Assembly: GCA_052084925.1 (NCBI GenBank)
Contig: JBQDEV010000001.1
Span: forward strand, 248,001 to 312,000
Direction of reading: 5' to 3'
Length of the DNA stretch: 64,000 nt
Source: CmP2 sp052084925
Lineage (GTDB): Bacteria; Actinomycetota; Actinomycetes; Actinomycetales; Micrococcaceae
The notes under the pieces are model-generated. The model searched no databases, was not told where the DNA came from, and was given only the letters and a program-made list of their open reading frames with translations. Shown here one piece after another: positions 34,723 through 43,760 of the stretch. Position numbers and translations under genes: made by a program. Each line of letters begins with the position of its first letter. Position 1 is the first letter of the stretch.

Positions 34723-35465
34723 CGAAACAGTACCCCGCTTGGGCCGAGGCCGAGCGTTCAGACCACGCCGAGGATCCGCGCGCCCTGCGCTTCGCTGCCG
34801 ACTACCCGCAGCGCCCCATCCCATCCAGCGCAGCCAGCACGGCCAGCACAGCCACCGGCTCCATCTGCGCCGACCCCTCCACCGGTTTCGATGCGCTGTG
34901 GCGCGCCGTCGAGCCCGAGACCCGCACCCGCGCCAACGACCTGCACCTGCCCGTCTCGACCGCCTACGCGCAGCGACTACTGGCCGCCTACCCGGAGGCC
35001 GACGCCGAGCTGGTCACCGTCGCGATCATCCTGCACGACACCGGCTGGGCGCACGTGGACGAGTCCCGCATCATCTCCGAGGGATTCGGGGGCGACTGGC
35101 GCAAGGCGGCTATTCGTTATGAGCACGAGCGCGAGGGCTGCGCGGTGGCGCGCCGGGTGCTGCCGGAGCTGGGCTACGACGACGAATTTATCGACCGGGT
35201 GTGTGAGATTATCGACGGCCATGACACTCGCCCGGTGGCGTACAGCATCGAGGACGCCCTGGTGCGCGACGCCGACCGGCTGTGGCGCTTCGACCGGGCC
35301 GGCATCGCCATGTCCTCGCAGTGGTTCGGCATGGACATGGCCACCTACACCGACCGGCTGGAGCGCGAGATCATACCCGAGCTCATCACCCAGTCGGCAG
35401 TGGAGATGGCCCGCGCCGACTTGGACCGCAACCGCGCCCTGCTGCGCACCGAGGTGATCCGATGA
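34719..35465 (+). CDS. creD: CreD-like HD-domain phosphohydrolase
   Basis: A 248-residue metal-dependent HD phosphohydrolase. 'VAIILHDTGWAHVDES' carries the HD pair, 'HEREGCAVARRVL' a further His, and 'HDTRPVAYSIEDALVRDADR' the terminal Asp. In C. glutamicum CreD removes phosphate from 4-carboxyphenyl phosphate to give 4-hydroxybenzoate. An N-terminal low-complexity Ala/Ser/Thr stretch (residues 30-48) precedes the domain. Both ends overlap neighbours as ATGA. Confidence 0.8.
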   Translation: MTKQYPAWAEAERSDHAEDPRALRFAADYPQRPIPSSAASTASTATGSICADPSTGFDALWRAVEPETRTRANDLHLPVSTAYAQRLLAAYPEADAELVTVAIILHDTGWAHVDESRIISEGFGGDWRKAAIRYEHEREGCAVARRVLPELGYDDEFIDRVCEIIDGHDTRPVAYSIEDALVRDADRLWRFDRAGIAMSSQWFGMDMATYTDRLEREIIPELITQSAVEMARADLDRNRALLRTEVIR

Positions 35466-36955
35466 ACGCCCTGCACCCTGACCCAGCCGCGGCGACGCTG
35501 CCGTATACCCACGTCAGCGACCACTTTATCGACGGCGCCTGGACCACATCCCTCGACGCCGTCCGCAATCCCGTGGTCAATCCGGCCACCGGCGAGCAGT
35601 GGGGTTCGGTGCCCGCCGCCACGCCCGCCGAGCTGGATAGTGCAGTGAGTGCAGCCCGCACTGTCCTGCCCGGCTGGTCGGATCTGACCGCCGCTGAGCG
35701 TGCCGGATACCTGCTGCGCATCGCCGACGAGATCGAAGTCCGCGCCGAACAGCTGGCGCAGACCAACACCCGGGAGAATGGCACCCCGATCTCCGAGACC
35801 CGTGGGGCAGCAGCCAACGCGGCCGGGATCTTCCGGCACACCGCAGGCCTCGCCTCCTGGATCGATGACGACGACGTCCGCCCCTTCCCTGCCGACCCGC
35901 ATGCTTACTCGGTGGTCCGGAAGGACCCGATCGGTGTCTGCGCTCTGATCGCGCCCTGGAATTTCCCCATCAACCTGGTGGTGGTGAAGCTCGCCCCGGC
36001 GCTGCTGGCCGGCTGCACCGTGGTCATCAAACCGGCCTCCATCACCCCGCTGTCCATCCGCTTCATCATCGACGCCGTCCACGCTGCTGGGGTGCCCGCG
36101 GGCGTGGTGAATCTGCTCACCGGTCCCGGCCGCTTCGGTGACGCCCTCGTCAAGCATCCGGGCGTCGACAAGGTGGCGTTCACCGGGTCCACCCCGGTGG
36201 GCCGGCAGATCGCCGCCGCGTGCGGGGAGCTGCTGCGCCCGGTCACCCTAGAACTGGGGGGCAAGTCCTCGGCCATCGTGCTGCCCGACGCCGATCTGGA
36301 CGCCATGTCGAAGGTGCTCATCCGCTCCTGCCTGCGCAACACCGGCCAGACCTGCTACATCTCCACCCGCATCCTGGCCCCGGCCTCCCGCTACGAGGAG
36401 GTGGTGCGCATGGTCGCCGACACCATCGGTTCCGCGCCCCAGGGCGACCCGCTTAACGAGTCCACCGTGTTCGGCCCGGTCGCTTCGGCCGCTCAGTTCG
36501 ACACCGTGATGGAGTACATCGCCTCCGGCACGGCAGAAGGCGCCCGGCTGGTCACCGGCGGCGCGCGCCACGGCACGGTCGGACACTTCATCCAGCCGAC
36601 GGTCTTTGCCGACGTGACCGAGGACATGCGCATCAGCCGGGAGGAGATCTTCGGCCCGGTCATCTGCATCCTGCGCTACGACGACGGCGACCCGACGCAC
36701 CCAGATGTCACCGAGGCCATCCGGCTGGCGAACAACACCGAGTTCGGGCTCGGCGGGATTGTCTTCGGCGCCGATGCCGAGCGCGCGCAGTCCGTGGCCG
36801 AGCAGATGGATACCGGCTCCGTGGGCGTGAACTTCTTCGGCTCCAACCACTCAGCACCCTTCGGCGGCCGCCACGATTCCGGCCTCGGAATCGAGTACGG
36901 GATCGAAGGCCTCAGCCAGTACGTCACCTATCAGTCGGTGCACCGCCGCCACTGA
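35462..36955 (+). CDS. creC: CreC-like aldehyde dehydrogenase
   Basis: A 497-residue ALDH with 'APWNFPINLVVVKLAPALL', the base in 'TLELGGKSS' and catalytic Cys in 'NTGQTCYISTR'. In the cre pathway it oxidises the 4-formylphenyl phosphate intermediate to the acid. The ATG at 35462 overlaps the creD stop, so I ignore 60 open codons upstream. It is the last gene of the coupled cre run. Confidence 0.85.
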   Translation: MNALHPDPAAATLPYTHVSDHFIDGAWTTSLDAVRNPVVNPATGEQWGSVPAATPAELDSAVSAARTVLPGWSDLTAAERAGYLLRIADEIEVRAEQLAQTNTRENGTPISETRGAAANAAGIFRHTAGLASWIDDDDVRPFPADPHAYSVVRKDPIGVCALIAPWNFPINLVVVKLAPALLAGCTVVIKPASITPLSIRFIIDAVHAAGVPAGVVNLLTGPGRFGDALVKHPGVDKVAFTGSTPVGRQIAAACGELLRPVTLELGGKSSAIVLPDADLDAMSKVLIRSCLRNTGQTCYISTRILAPASRYEEVVRMVADTIGSAPQGDPLNESTVFGPVASAAQFDTVMEYIASGTAEGARLVTGGARHGTVGHFIQPTVFADVTEDMRISREEIFGPVICILRYDDGDPTHPDVTEAIRLANNTEFGLGGIVFGADAERAQSVAEQMDTGSVGVNFFGSNHSAPFGGRHDSGLGIEYGIEGLSQYVTYQSVHRRH

Positions 36956-37076
36956 GCGCCGTCGCGAAGGAGAGACTTCTCACATTCTCACCCTCGATCC
37001 GCATGATTGTGGGCCAGCTCATTGCAGAGCCGGTCAACATGGCCGTAGTGATCCTCACCCCTGGTTAGGCTTCTCG

Positions 37077-37099
37077 GGCGCCGTCGGTACATCGGCGCC
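37077..37099 (+). terminator. Hairpin between creC and the transporter gene
   Basis: GGCGCCG and CGGCGCC pair perfectly around a 9-base loop, 121 bases after creC and 30 bases before the transporter ATG. It could end the cre transcript or lie in the transporter leader. Confidence 0.45.
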
Positions 37100-37129
37100 A
37101 CCACGAGACCCTGCGGAGGCATCACCACC

Positions 37130-38500
37130 ATGACCGAACCCGATACGCTGCTCACCGCAGTCGGGCTGTCCATCATTGTCGTCACCGTCGGCCTGCTGAT
37201 CTGGGGCAAAGTCTCCCCCGTGGTCGCCATGGCCGCCGTCCCCGTGATCGGGGCACTCACCCTGGGCTTCGGTCTGGCCGAGATCCAGGAGTTCTTCAGC
37301 TCCGGGCTGTCCTCGGTGATGGAGGTGGTGGTGATGTTCATCTTCGCCATCATCTTCTTCGGCATCCTCTCTGACGCCGGGATCTTCGACCCCATCATCA
37401 GGGCGCTGATCCTGATGACCAGGGGGCGGGTCATCCTGGTGGCCATGGGCACCGTGCTCATCGGCGCCCTGGCCCACCTCGACGGCGCGGGCGCGACCAC
37501 GTTCCTGCTCACCATTCCCGCACTGCTGCCGCTGTACAAGGCGCTCAACATGAGCCGCTATCTGCTCCTGCTGCTGGTCTCCCTCTCCGCCTCCATCATG
37601 AACATGGTGCCCTGGGGCGGCCCGCTGATCCGCGCCGCCTCGGTGATCGGCGAGGATCCGGGCGAGCTCTACCAGCCGCTGATCCCGCTGCAGGGCGTCG
37701 GACTGCTCATGCTGCTGGCCCTGTCCGTGGTGCTGGGTCTGCGCGAGATCCGCCGGATCAACAAGCAGGTGTTCGCCGGCACCATCGAGGCCGCCGAGCA
37801 TGTCAATGTGCGCACCATCGCCGATGATTTCACCGCCCGCCAGCTCGAGGACCGCAAGGACCTGCAGGGCAAGATCAACGCGCACCGAGTGGTGTTCTGG
37901 ATCAACATCGTGCTGGTGCTGACGGTCATCACCGTCATGCTCGCCGGCTGGCTCTCCCCCGCTCTGACGTTCCTGCTGGCGGTGGCGATCGCGCTGCCAC
38001 TGAACTTCAACGCCGCCCAGCTGCAGATGGAACGAATGCGTGCCCACGCCCCCAACGCGCTGACCATGGCCGCCGTCATCATCGCCGCGGCGGTGTTCCT
38101 GGGCGTGCTCAACGAGTCGGGCATGCTGGAGTCCATCGCCCTGTCCCTGCTGACGGTGATCCCGGACTCGGTGGGCCCCTACCTGCACCTGATCGTGGGC
38201 TTCTTCGGTGTCCCACTGGACATGCTGACTTCGACGGACGCCTACTACTTCTCGGTGCTGCCGCTCGTGGAGGCCACCGGTGCACAGTTCGGCATCGACT
38301 CCGCCTCGACCGCCTACGCACTGTTGGTCGGCAACATCATTGGCACCTTCGTCAGCCCGTTCGCCCCCGCGGTGTGGCTGGCGATGGGCCTGGCCGAGGC
38401 CAACATCGGCAAGCACATCCGCTACTCGTTCCTCATCATGTGGGGCTTCAGCATCGCTCTGCTGCTCGTGGCGGTGCTGATGGGCATCATCCAGGTCTAG
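37130..38500 (+). CDS. CitMHS-type citrate/divalent-metal:H+ symporter
   Basis: A 456-residue membrane protein with about 12 helices. 'HLDGAGATTFLLTIPALLPL' and 'MVPWGGPLIRAASVIG' are typical of CitMHS transporters, which take up citrate complexed with Mg2+ or Ca2+. GGAGG lies 9 bases before the ATG at 37130. It follows the cre operon but has a 174-base gap and hairpin, so co-regulation is uncertain. Its stop codon shares the bases CTAG with the convergent P450 gene. Confidence 0.83.
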   Translation: MTEPDTLLTAVGLSIIVVTVGLLIWGKVSPVVAMAAVPVIGALTLGFGLAEIQEFFSSGLSSVMEVVVMFIFAIIFFGILSDAGIFDPIIRALILMTRGRVILVAMGTVLIGALAHLDGAGATTFLLTIPALLPLYKALNMSRYLLLLLVSLSASIMNMVPWGGPLIRAASVIGEDPGELYQPLIPLQGVGLLMLLALSVVLGLREIRRINKQVFAGTIEAAEHVNVRTIADDFTARQLEDRKDLQGKINAHRVVFWINIVLVLTVITVMLAGWLSPALTFLLAVAIALPLNFNAAQLQMERMRAHAPNALTMAAVIIAAAVFLGVLNESGMLESIALSLLTVIPDSVGPYLHLIVGFFGVPLDMLTSTDAYYFSVLPLVEATGAQFGIDSASTAYALLVGNIIGTFVSPFAPAVWLAMGLAEANIGKHIRYSFLIMWGFSIALLLVAVLMGIIQV

Positions 38501-39714
38501 CTGAATGGACACCCCGTTCCTCGGGGTCCCAATCGCACCGTTTGGAAGCCCAGCTCCGGCATTCTCGTCGGAGTTGGACTTTCCATCAGCATGAAGTCAT
38601 GCTCCACGATCAGGTCCAGAGCGATCCGAATGACCCCTCGGGCGAGGTGCATGCCCACGCATTGATGCCGTCCCTTGCCGAAACCGAGATGGTCTTTCGC
38701 GTTCTCGCGGTCCAGCCGGAACGCGTTCGGTTCCGAAAACTGCGCTGGGTCTCGGTTGGCCGCGGCGTAAGACAAGGTGATCGGCTCTCGGGGGTGAATC
38801 TCCCGGTCCCCGACCGTGATGACACGGCTGGCGGTCCGGGCGAACCCTCGATAGGGCGAGTACAGGCGAATGAACTCCTCAACGGCGGCAGACCTCAACT
38901 CAGGTTCCTGCTGCAAGCGACGACGCAGACCAGCGTCTTCTGCCAGGTGCGCTGCGATAGAGCCAATGAGCAGCGGCGGGGCGACCATACCGACCACGAG
39001 CGACTGACGAAGCGCACCGACGATGAGCTCCACGTCGAGAGGAGCACCGTCATCGATTTCTGAGAGCAAGGACGACGCCGGGTCCACCCGCGTGTCACGT
39101 GGTTCGCGCTGCCGGTCCTCGACCAGCCACCGGGCCACCTCGTACATCCGCTCGCTGTATCTGGTGACCTCCTCGCCATCCTGGCGCCGCCACGCATCGA
39201 CCCACAGGGTGGCGGTCTCGGCCAGCCACGCCGAACGCTCGTCTTCCAGCCCGAGCCACAAGCAGGCCGCGGCCGCCGGGAGCATCGTTCCGAACCCCTT
39301 GGAGATATCGGCTCCGCGCGCGTCTCCTCGGCGACATTCCTCCAAAAACTCCTCGAAGAGGACCTGCGCTCTTGGACGTAACTCGTCCACGATGTCGGCG
39401 ACCCGCGCAGACGTCATCGTCCGTATCAGCGCCCTCCGAAACGGTGTGTGCCTCGGAGCATCGAAATTCAGCGGAGGACGACGGATCCCTCTCGGGTCAC
39501 TGGGAACCACGGCCTTGACCGACGAAATGAACGTCTCCGAGTCCAAGGCAGCGTCCCGGACATCGGCGAATCGCGTCAGTGTCCAATAGCCGCCTTCATC
39601 CTCGGTGTATGCAGCTGGCGTCTCGGTCCTCAGCCGGTCGTAGATACCGAAGACATGGGCCGGTTCATCGTTGCCATCGAGACTAAAGTCCGGCGCAGGC
39701 TGACGTGGTTCCAT
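38497..39714 (-). CDS. Cytochrome P450 with non-canonical I-helix (copy A)
   Basis: A 405-residue soluble P450. Heme Cys352 is in 'FGKGRHQCVG' and ExxR is 'EEFIRLY' near 280. The oxygen-binding I-helix reads 'VVGMVAPPLLIG' (241-251) where the usual pattern is A/G-G-x-D/E-T-T, so both the acid and the proton-relay Thr are replaced. The paralogue directly upstream has the same motif at the same residue numbers. The ATG at 39714 has GAGGGG upstream; the GTG at 39723 is less likely. It is last in an operon with an ABC importer and probably acts on the imported compound. No ferredoxin gene is adjacent. P450s without the Thr can still act if substrate or water replaces it. Confidence 0.85.
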   Translation of the reverse strand: MEPRQPAPDFSLDGNDEPAHVFGIYDRLRTETPAAYTEDEGGYWTLTRFADVRDAALDSETFISSVKAVVPSDPRGIRRPPLNFDAPRHTPFRRALIRTMTSARVADIVDELRPRAQVLFEEFLEECRRGDARGADISKGFGTMLPAAAACLWLGLEDERSAWLAETATLWVDAWRRQDGEEVTRYSERMYEVARWLVEDRQREPRDTRVDPASSLLSEIDDGAPLDVELIVGALRQSLVVGMVAPPLLIGSIAAHLAEDAGLRRRLQQEPELRSAAVEEFIRLYSPYRGFARTASRVITVGDREIHPREPITLSYAAANRDPAQFSEPNAFRLDRENAKDHLGFGKGRHQCVGMHLARGVIRIALDLIVEHDFMLMESPTPTRMPELGFQTVRLGPRGTGCPFS

Positions 39715-39726
39715 CGTTACCACCCC

Positions 39727-40932
39727 TCACAGTGCAATGAATTCCAAAGGAACCGAGTTAGTTCCCCACTCCGCCCATTTCGCCATTCCGGGGTTGCCGG
39801 TCAACGCGAATTCGGAGCGGGAGAGCGCTTCCTGCAGTGTCACGCGGAGCATGATGCGGGCCAACGGTGCACCAGGACAGCTGTGCGTGCCGCGGCCGAA
39901 GCTGATGTGGTCGCGAATATTGGGACGATCCAGCACGAAATCATCCGGGTTCTCGAATACTCGAGGATCCCGGTTCGCGGCCGTATAGACCAACGCGATC
40001 GGATCATCCTTGAGGATCTTCTGTCCTCCGACTTCGGTATCAAACCGTGCGGTCCGCGCCATCCCTCGGTACGGGTTGTAGAGCCGCAGGAACTCTTCGA
40101 CAGCAGCCGGGATCTTCTCCGGATCGTTGCGGAGCTCGTCCTGCAGCTGCGGATCGCGGGACAGGTGGACGAACATATTCCCGATGAAGACCGACGGGGC
40201 CACCATTCCGGTAACGATCAGCTGTCGAACGCATCCCAGGATCATCTGCGGAGGCAGCGGCTCACCCTGGTACTCCGCATCGAGCAGTGCTGCGGTGAGG
40301 TCCTCCTCAGGGCTGTAGGTTCCCGAGGCCCGCTCATCGATGATCTGCTGGGCGATCGCGTATAGGCTCCCGCTGAGCTCTTTGACCGTGTCGTGATCCA
40401 GCACTTGAATTGCATCAACATATCTGCCGCTAACGCGCTTGATCTCACTGCTCGTCTCGACCGAGAGATTGAAGAATTCCGCAAACACGTGCGCGGGTAG
40501 CTTCTGTGCATACTCGGTGGCGATATCGACGTCGCCGCGCGCGATGAGGGGCTCGAGCAGCTCACGGGAGCAGCGTCTCACTTTCGGCTCGATCTCACGC
40601 ATCTTCGGCGGGGTAAAGAAGCGGTTGATCACGCGTCGATAAGCCATGTGCTCGGGAGGATCCAGATGCAACGGCGGACGCACTCCTGTGAAGGCAAACG
40701 ACGGAACGGCGTTCTGCTTTCGGGTGGTGAACCGATCAATGCCGGTAATCACTTCGAGCAGTTCCGGATACCCGAGCATGGCCCAGAACCCGCCGAACTC
40801 CTGGCTTCGCGCGACGGGACAGCGAGAACGCACCTCTGCGAGCTCCCGATGTGCGCTGTCGAAATCCTCTGCTTTCGTCGGGTCGAAATCGTGTCGTTCT
40901 CGCGCGGGGCAGCCGTGTATCTCTTCAGTCAT
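39727..40932 (-). CDS. Cytochrome P450 with non-canonical I-helix (copy B)
   Basis: A 401-residue P450 with heme Cys352 in 'FGRGTHSCPG' and ExxR at 280-283 ('EFLR'). The I-helix is 'VTGMVAPSVFIG' (240-251), again without the acid/Thr pair. Shared flanks with copy A ('RLYxPYRGxARTA', 'YxAANRDP') show they are paralogues from an old duplication. The start at 40932 is 7 bases after the binding-protein stop, with GAGG 5 bases upstream, so it belongs to the ABC transporter operon. It may act in sequence with copy A or on a different position of the same substrate. Confidence 0.85.
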   Translation of the reverse strand: MTEEIHGCPARERHDFDPTKAEDFDSAHRELAEVRSRCPVARSQEFGGFWAMLGYPELLEVITGIDRFTTRKQNAVPSFAFTGVRPPLHLDPPEHMAYRRVINRFFTPPKMREIEPKVRRCSRELLEPLIARGDVDIATEYAQKLPAHVFAEFFNLSVETSSEIKRVSGRYVDAIQVLDHDTVKELSGSLYAIAQQIIDERASGTYSPEEDLTAALLDAEYQGEPLPPQMILGCVRQLIVTGMVAPSVFIGNMFVHLSRDPQLQDELRNDPEKIPAAVEEFLRLYNPYRGMARTARFDTEVGGQKILKDDPIALVYTAANRDPRVFENPDDFVLDRPNIRDHISFGRGTHSCPGAPLARIMLRVTLQEALSRSEFALTGNPGMAKWAEWGTNSVPLEFIAL

Positions 40933-40939
40933 CGATGCC

Positions 40940-41983
40940 TCAGTTCAATCCGAGCAGACCGCGAATGGCGTCTGCATCACTGGTGTCGATATCGACAGTG
41001 CGTGTGAATGTCGCAGCAGCCTCATCGTCGAAGGGCGAGATGCCGTCCGTCTCGTCGTTCAACAGCGAGTTGCCTTCTTCACTCATCAAGAAGGCGGCCA
41101 TGAGGATCGCACCGGCCTGGTTCGGCGAATTCGCGGAGATCCCGATTCCCGCTTCCGGTCCTGTCGTGGGTGTGAGGCTCACCCGCTCTACGGGTGCTCC
41201 CTGCTCCACCAGGTTATTGACGATGGCTGCGACCCCGGGGTGACCGACCTGGCCTTCGCCGGCAGCGACTGCTTGGGTCACCGGAACCGCACTGTCCAGC
41301 CACAGGGGATCGTTGTCGGCGATGGCCTCGAGGAAGTCATCGCCGTAGGTTTCGCGCATCAGACTCCAGAAAGCCAGGTTGGCTGGCGAGGAATCCGGCT
41401 CCGCGAGCAGCAGCTGATTGCGGTACTCCGGCAGGGCGTAGTCTTCCCAGCTCTCGAGACCGTCTCCAACCTCATCGGTATTGACCACCGCGTCCGTGGG
41501 CACCAGGGAGACGATCGGCGTTGCCCCCTCGTCCATCCAATACTCATTGGCCAGGGGCTCGTCTTCCACGGGAATGTCGAGTCCTTCGGCGGAAGTGATC
41601 CACTCCTCCTGCAGCGCTTCCGCGAAGAAGGGCGAATGGGTCATCAGAATGAGGTCGGCGACGGCGGTGCCGGACGCGGCCTCGGTGGAGAAACGCTGGG
41701 TCAGATCACCGGTCACCAGTCGCACGGGGCGGACGTCGATGCCGTAGCGCTCGGTGAACCCTTCCGAGACAGTGCGCAGCGCGGCCTCGTCGATCATGCT
41801 GTAGAAGGTGATCGAACCGGCCTCCTGCGCTTCGTCGATCAGCGCTTGGACCTCCGGGCTGTGCTCGATGTCGTTGGCGGCACCGCCACCGCCGCCGTCA
41901 TCGGATCCGCCGCCACAGGCGGTGAGCAGGAGCGCTCCGGTGGCGACCAGGGCAAGGGTGAGAGTGGAGTGATGCTTTTTCAT
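40940..41983 (-). CDS. Solute-binding lipoprotein of an Fe3+/spermidine/phosphonate-type ABC importer
   Basis: A 347-residue extracellular lipoprotein. Signal peptide and lipobox 'LLLTACGG' are followed by a Gly/Asp linker and a periplasmic binding fold ('AGSITFYSMIDEAALRTVSE', 'AASGTAVADLILMTHSPFFA'). The ATG at 41983 has AGAGGAAG 5 bases upstream, so I reject 32 upstream codons. The class is shared by iron, polyamine, thiamine and 2-aminoethylphosphonate importers. With P450 genes behind it, an organic substrate is more likely than iron. Confidence 0.82.
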   Translation of the reverse strand: MKKHHSTLTLALVATGALLLTACGGGSDDGGGGGAANDIEHSPEVQALIDEAQEAGSITFYSMIDEAALRTVSEGFTERYGIDVRPVRLVTGDLTQRFSTEAASGTAVADLILMTHSPFFAEALQEEWITSAEGLDIPVEDEPLANEYWMDEGATPIVSLVPTDAVVNTDEVGDGLESWEDYALPEYRNQLLLAEPDSSPANLAFWSLMRETYGDDFLEAIADNDPLWLDSAVPVTQAVAAGEGQVGHPGVAAIVNNLVEQGAPVERVSLTPTTGPEAGIGISANSPNQAGAILMAAFLMSEEGNSLLNDETDGISPFDDEAAATFTRTVDIDTSDADAIRGLLGLN

Positions 41984-42014
41984 GATGACTTCCTCTGGGT
42001 GGATGCGGGTGACG

Positions 42015-43760
42015 CTATGACTTGACTTTGGCGACGCCGAATTTCTTCGACAGGACGATGACGAACAGCAGCACGGCACCGGTGATGAGCACCAGCGTCG
42101 CGGACAGGGCGGCCAGCAGGGCGTAGGATCCGCCGTTGAAGACCTCCAAGATGCGGAAACCGATCACCACGTTGTCGGTTCCGGAGAGGATCGCCGAGGC
42201 GGTGAGGTCTCCGACGATGCGGATGAAGAGCAGGGCCCAGCCGCCGACCAGCCCCGGGAGCATCAGCGGCAGGTAGATCCTGAAGAAGGTTTTCCAGTCC
42301 CGTGCTCCGGAGACCACGGAGGCTTCCCCCAGTTCCTTGCCAACGACGGCGACGGCCGCGTCCGAGGCGATGGACGCCTGCGGCAGGTACAGCGCCAGGT
42401 AGCCGATCAACAGAATCAGCCAGGTGCCTCCGAGATTGAATGGCGGTCCACCCAGCAACAGGAGAATTCCGACCGCGATCACCATGTTGGAGATCGATGC
42501 GGGCAGTTTGATGGACATGTCGATGCCGCGGGAGAGCAGGCTGCGTCGTCGGCTGACATACATCGACACCAGCGCGGCTGCGACGATGCCGATAAAACCG
42601 CCCACCAGACCCAGCCCGAGGCTATTCAGTAGCGCCTCCTGTGTGGACGGGTCTCGGAACAAAACGGTGTGGAACGCCTCAAAGCTCAGGCCGCCCCAGT
42701 TGATCTTCGGCGTCCAGTAGCCATTCAGCGCCACCAAGAATAGACCGATCATCGGCAGCACCGTCGAGACGAACACGTAGATCAACACCAGTCCGCGCAC
42801 GACCACCCGCCAGCGTCCCAACCGGATGACACCGTTGCGACCGCCCTTGCCGCCGATGCTGGAGAACCGGGATTTCTGCAGAATGCGCATCTGCATGTAA
42901 TAGGAGAGCCCGACGAAGACGACGATGATCGCGCTGAGTCCCAGCGCCAGATCCTCTTCCGGCGGGTAGCTGAAAGTGAGCAAGTTGACGATGCGCACCG
43001 CGATCACGTCAATCTGGGCAGGTGTGCCGATGATGGCGGCGATGGAGAACATACCGAAGCCGAACCACAGACTCAGTAGGAACCCAGCGCCCACGGACGG
43101 GGCCAGCGAGGGCAGCGTGATGCGCCGCAAAGTGGTCAGATAGGACGCTCCCGACAGCCGCGATGCCTCCTCGAGGCTGGAGTCGAAGGACTCCAGTGCC
43201 GCCGAGACGTTCATAAAAACGTAGGGCACAGCGTAGATCGTGTAGACGAGGATGAGCCCGTACCAGGTGTTGATGTCGAAGGGACCCGACTCCAGGTGCA
43301 CCCCGAAGAGCTCGAAGAAATCGCGGATCCACGAGTTCAGTAGCCCAGCCCGTGGCGAGAGCAGCATCGTCCAGCCAACCGCGCCGGCCACCGGCGGCAG
43401 CAGGAACGGGAGGTAGGGCATCACGTCGTTGAGGATGCCCATGCGGGCGTCCGTGCGTTGATTGGCCCAGGCCAACAGGAAGCCGATGATGACGGCACAC
43501 ACGCTGGAGACCAAAACGACCACGAGCGTGTTGAACACCAAGGCGCCCAGATCAGGAATCGCCAGCGTCCGGCGGAATCCTTCCAGGGTGAACTGCCCGT
43601 CTTGCCAGACCATGTCGATCGCGACCTGGACCAGGGGCAGACAGACCACGGCGACCAAGACACCGGCGATGACGAGGGTGACCAGATCAAACGAGGACGG
43701 TCGGCTGCGAAAAGACGGCCCAACCTCACGGGTTCGGCGCAGTCGGGTGAGCATGCTCAT
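42015..43760 (-). CDS. Two-domain ABC permease (FbpB/PhnU-V type)
   Basis: A 581-residue inner-membrane protein with two tandem six-helix permease halves (about 25-285 and 330-575), each with a coupling loop ('FDSSLEEASRLSGASYLTTL' and 'VGKELGEASVVSGARDWKTF'). The fused arrangement is typical of ferric and 2-aminoethylphosphonate-type importers. The ATG at 43760 overlaps the ATPase stop, and the binding-protein gene starts 31 bases after its end. Confidence 0.87.
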   Translation of the reverse strand: MSMLTRLRRTREVGPSFRSRPSSFDLVTLVIAGVLVAVVCLPLVQVAIDMVWQDGQFTLEGFRRTLAIPDLGALVFNTLVVVLVSSVCAVIIGFLLAWANQRTDARMGILNDVMPYLPFLLPPVAGAVGWTMLLSPRAGLLNSWIRDFFELFGVHLESGPFDINTWYGLILVYTIYAVPYVFMNVSAALESFDSSLEEASRLSGASYLTTLRRITLPSLAPSVGAGFLLSLWFGFGMFSIAAIIGTPAQIDVIAVRIVNLLTFSYPPEEDLALGLSAIIVVFVGLSYYMQMRILQKSRFSSIGGKGGRNGVIRLGRWRVVVRGLVLIYVFVSTVLPMIGLFLVALNGYWTPKINWGGLSFEAFHTVLFRDPSTQEALLNSLGLGLVGGFIGIVAAALVSMYVSRRRSLLSRGIDMSIKLPASISNMVIAVGILLLLGGPPFNLGGTWLILLIGYLALYLPQASIASDAAVAVVGKELGEASVVSGARDWKTFFRIYLPLMLPGLVGGWALLFIRIVGDLTASAILSGTDNVVIGFRILEVFNGGSYALLAALSATLVLITGAVLLFVIVLSKKFGVAKVKS

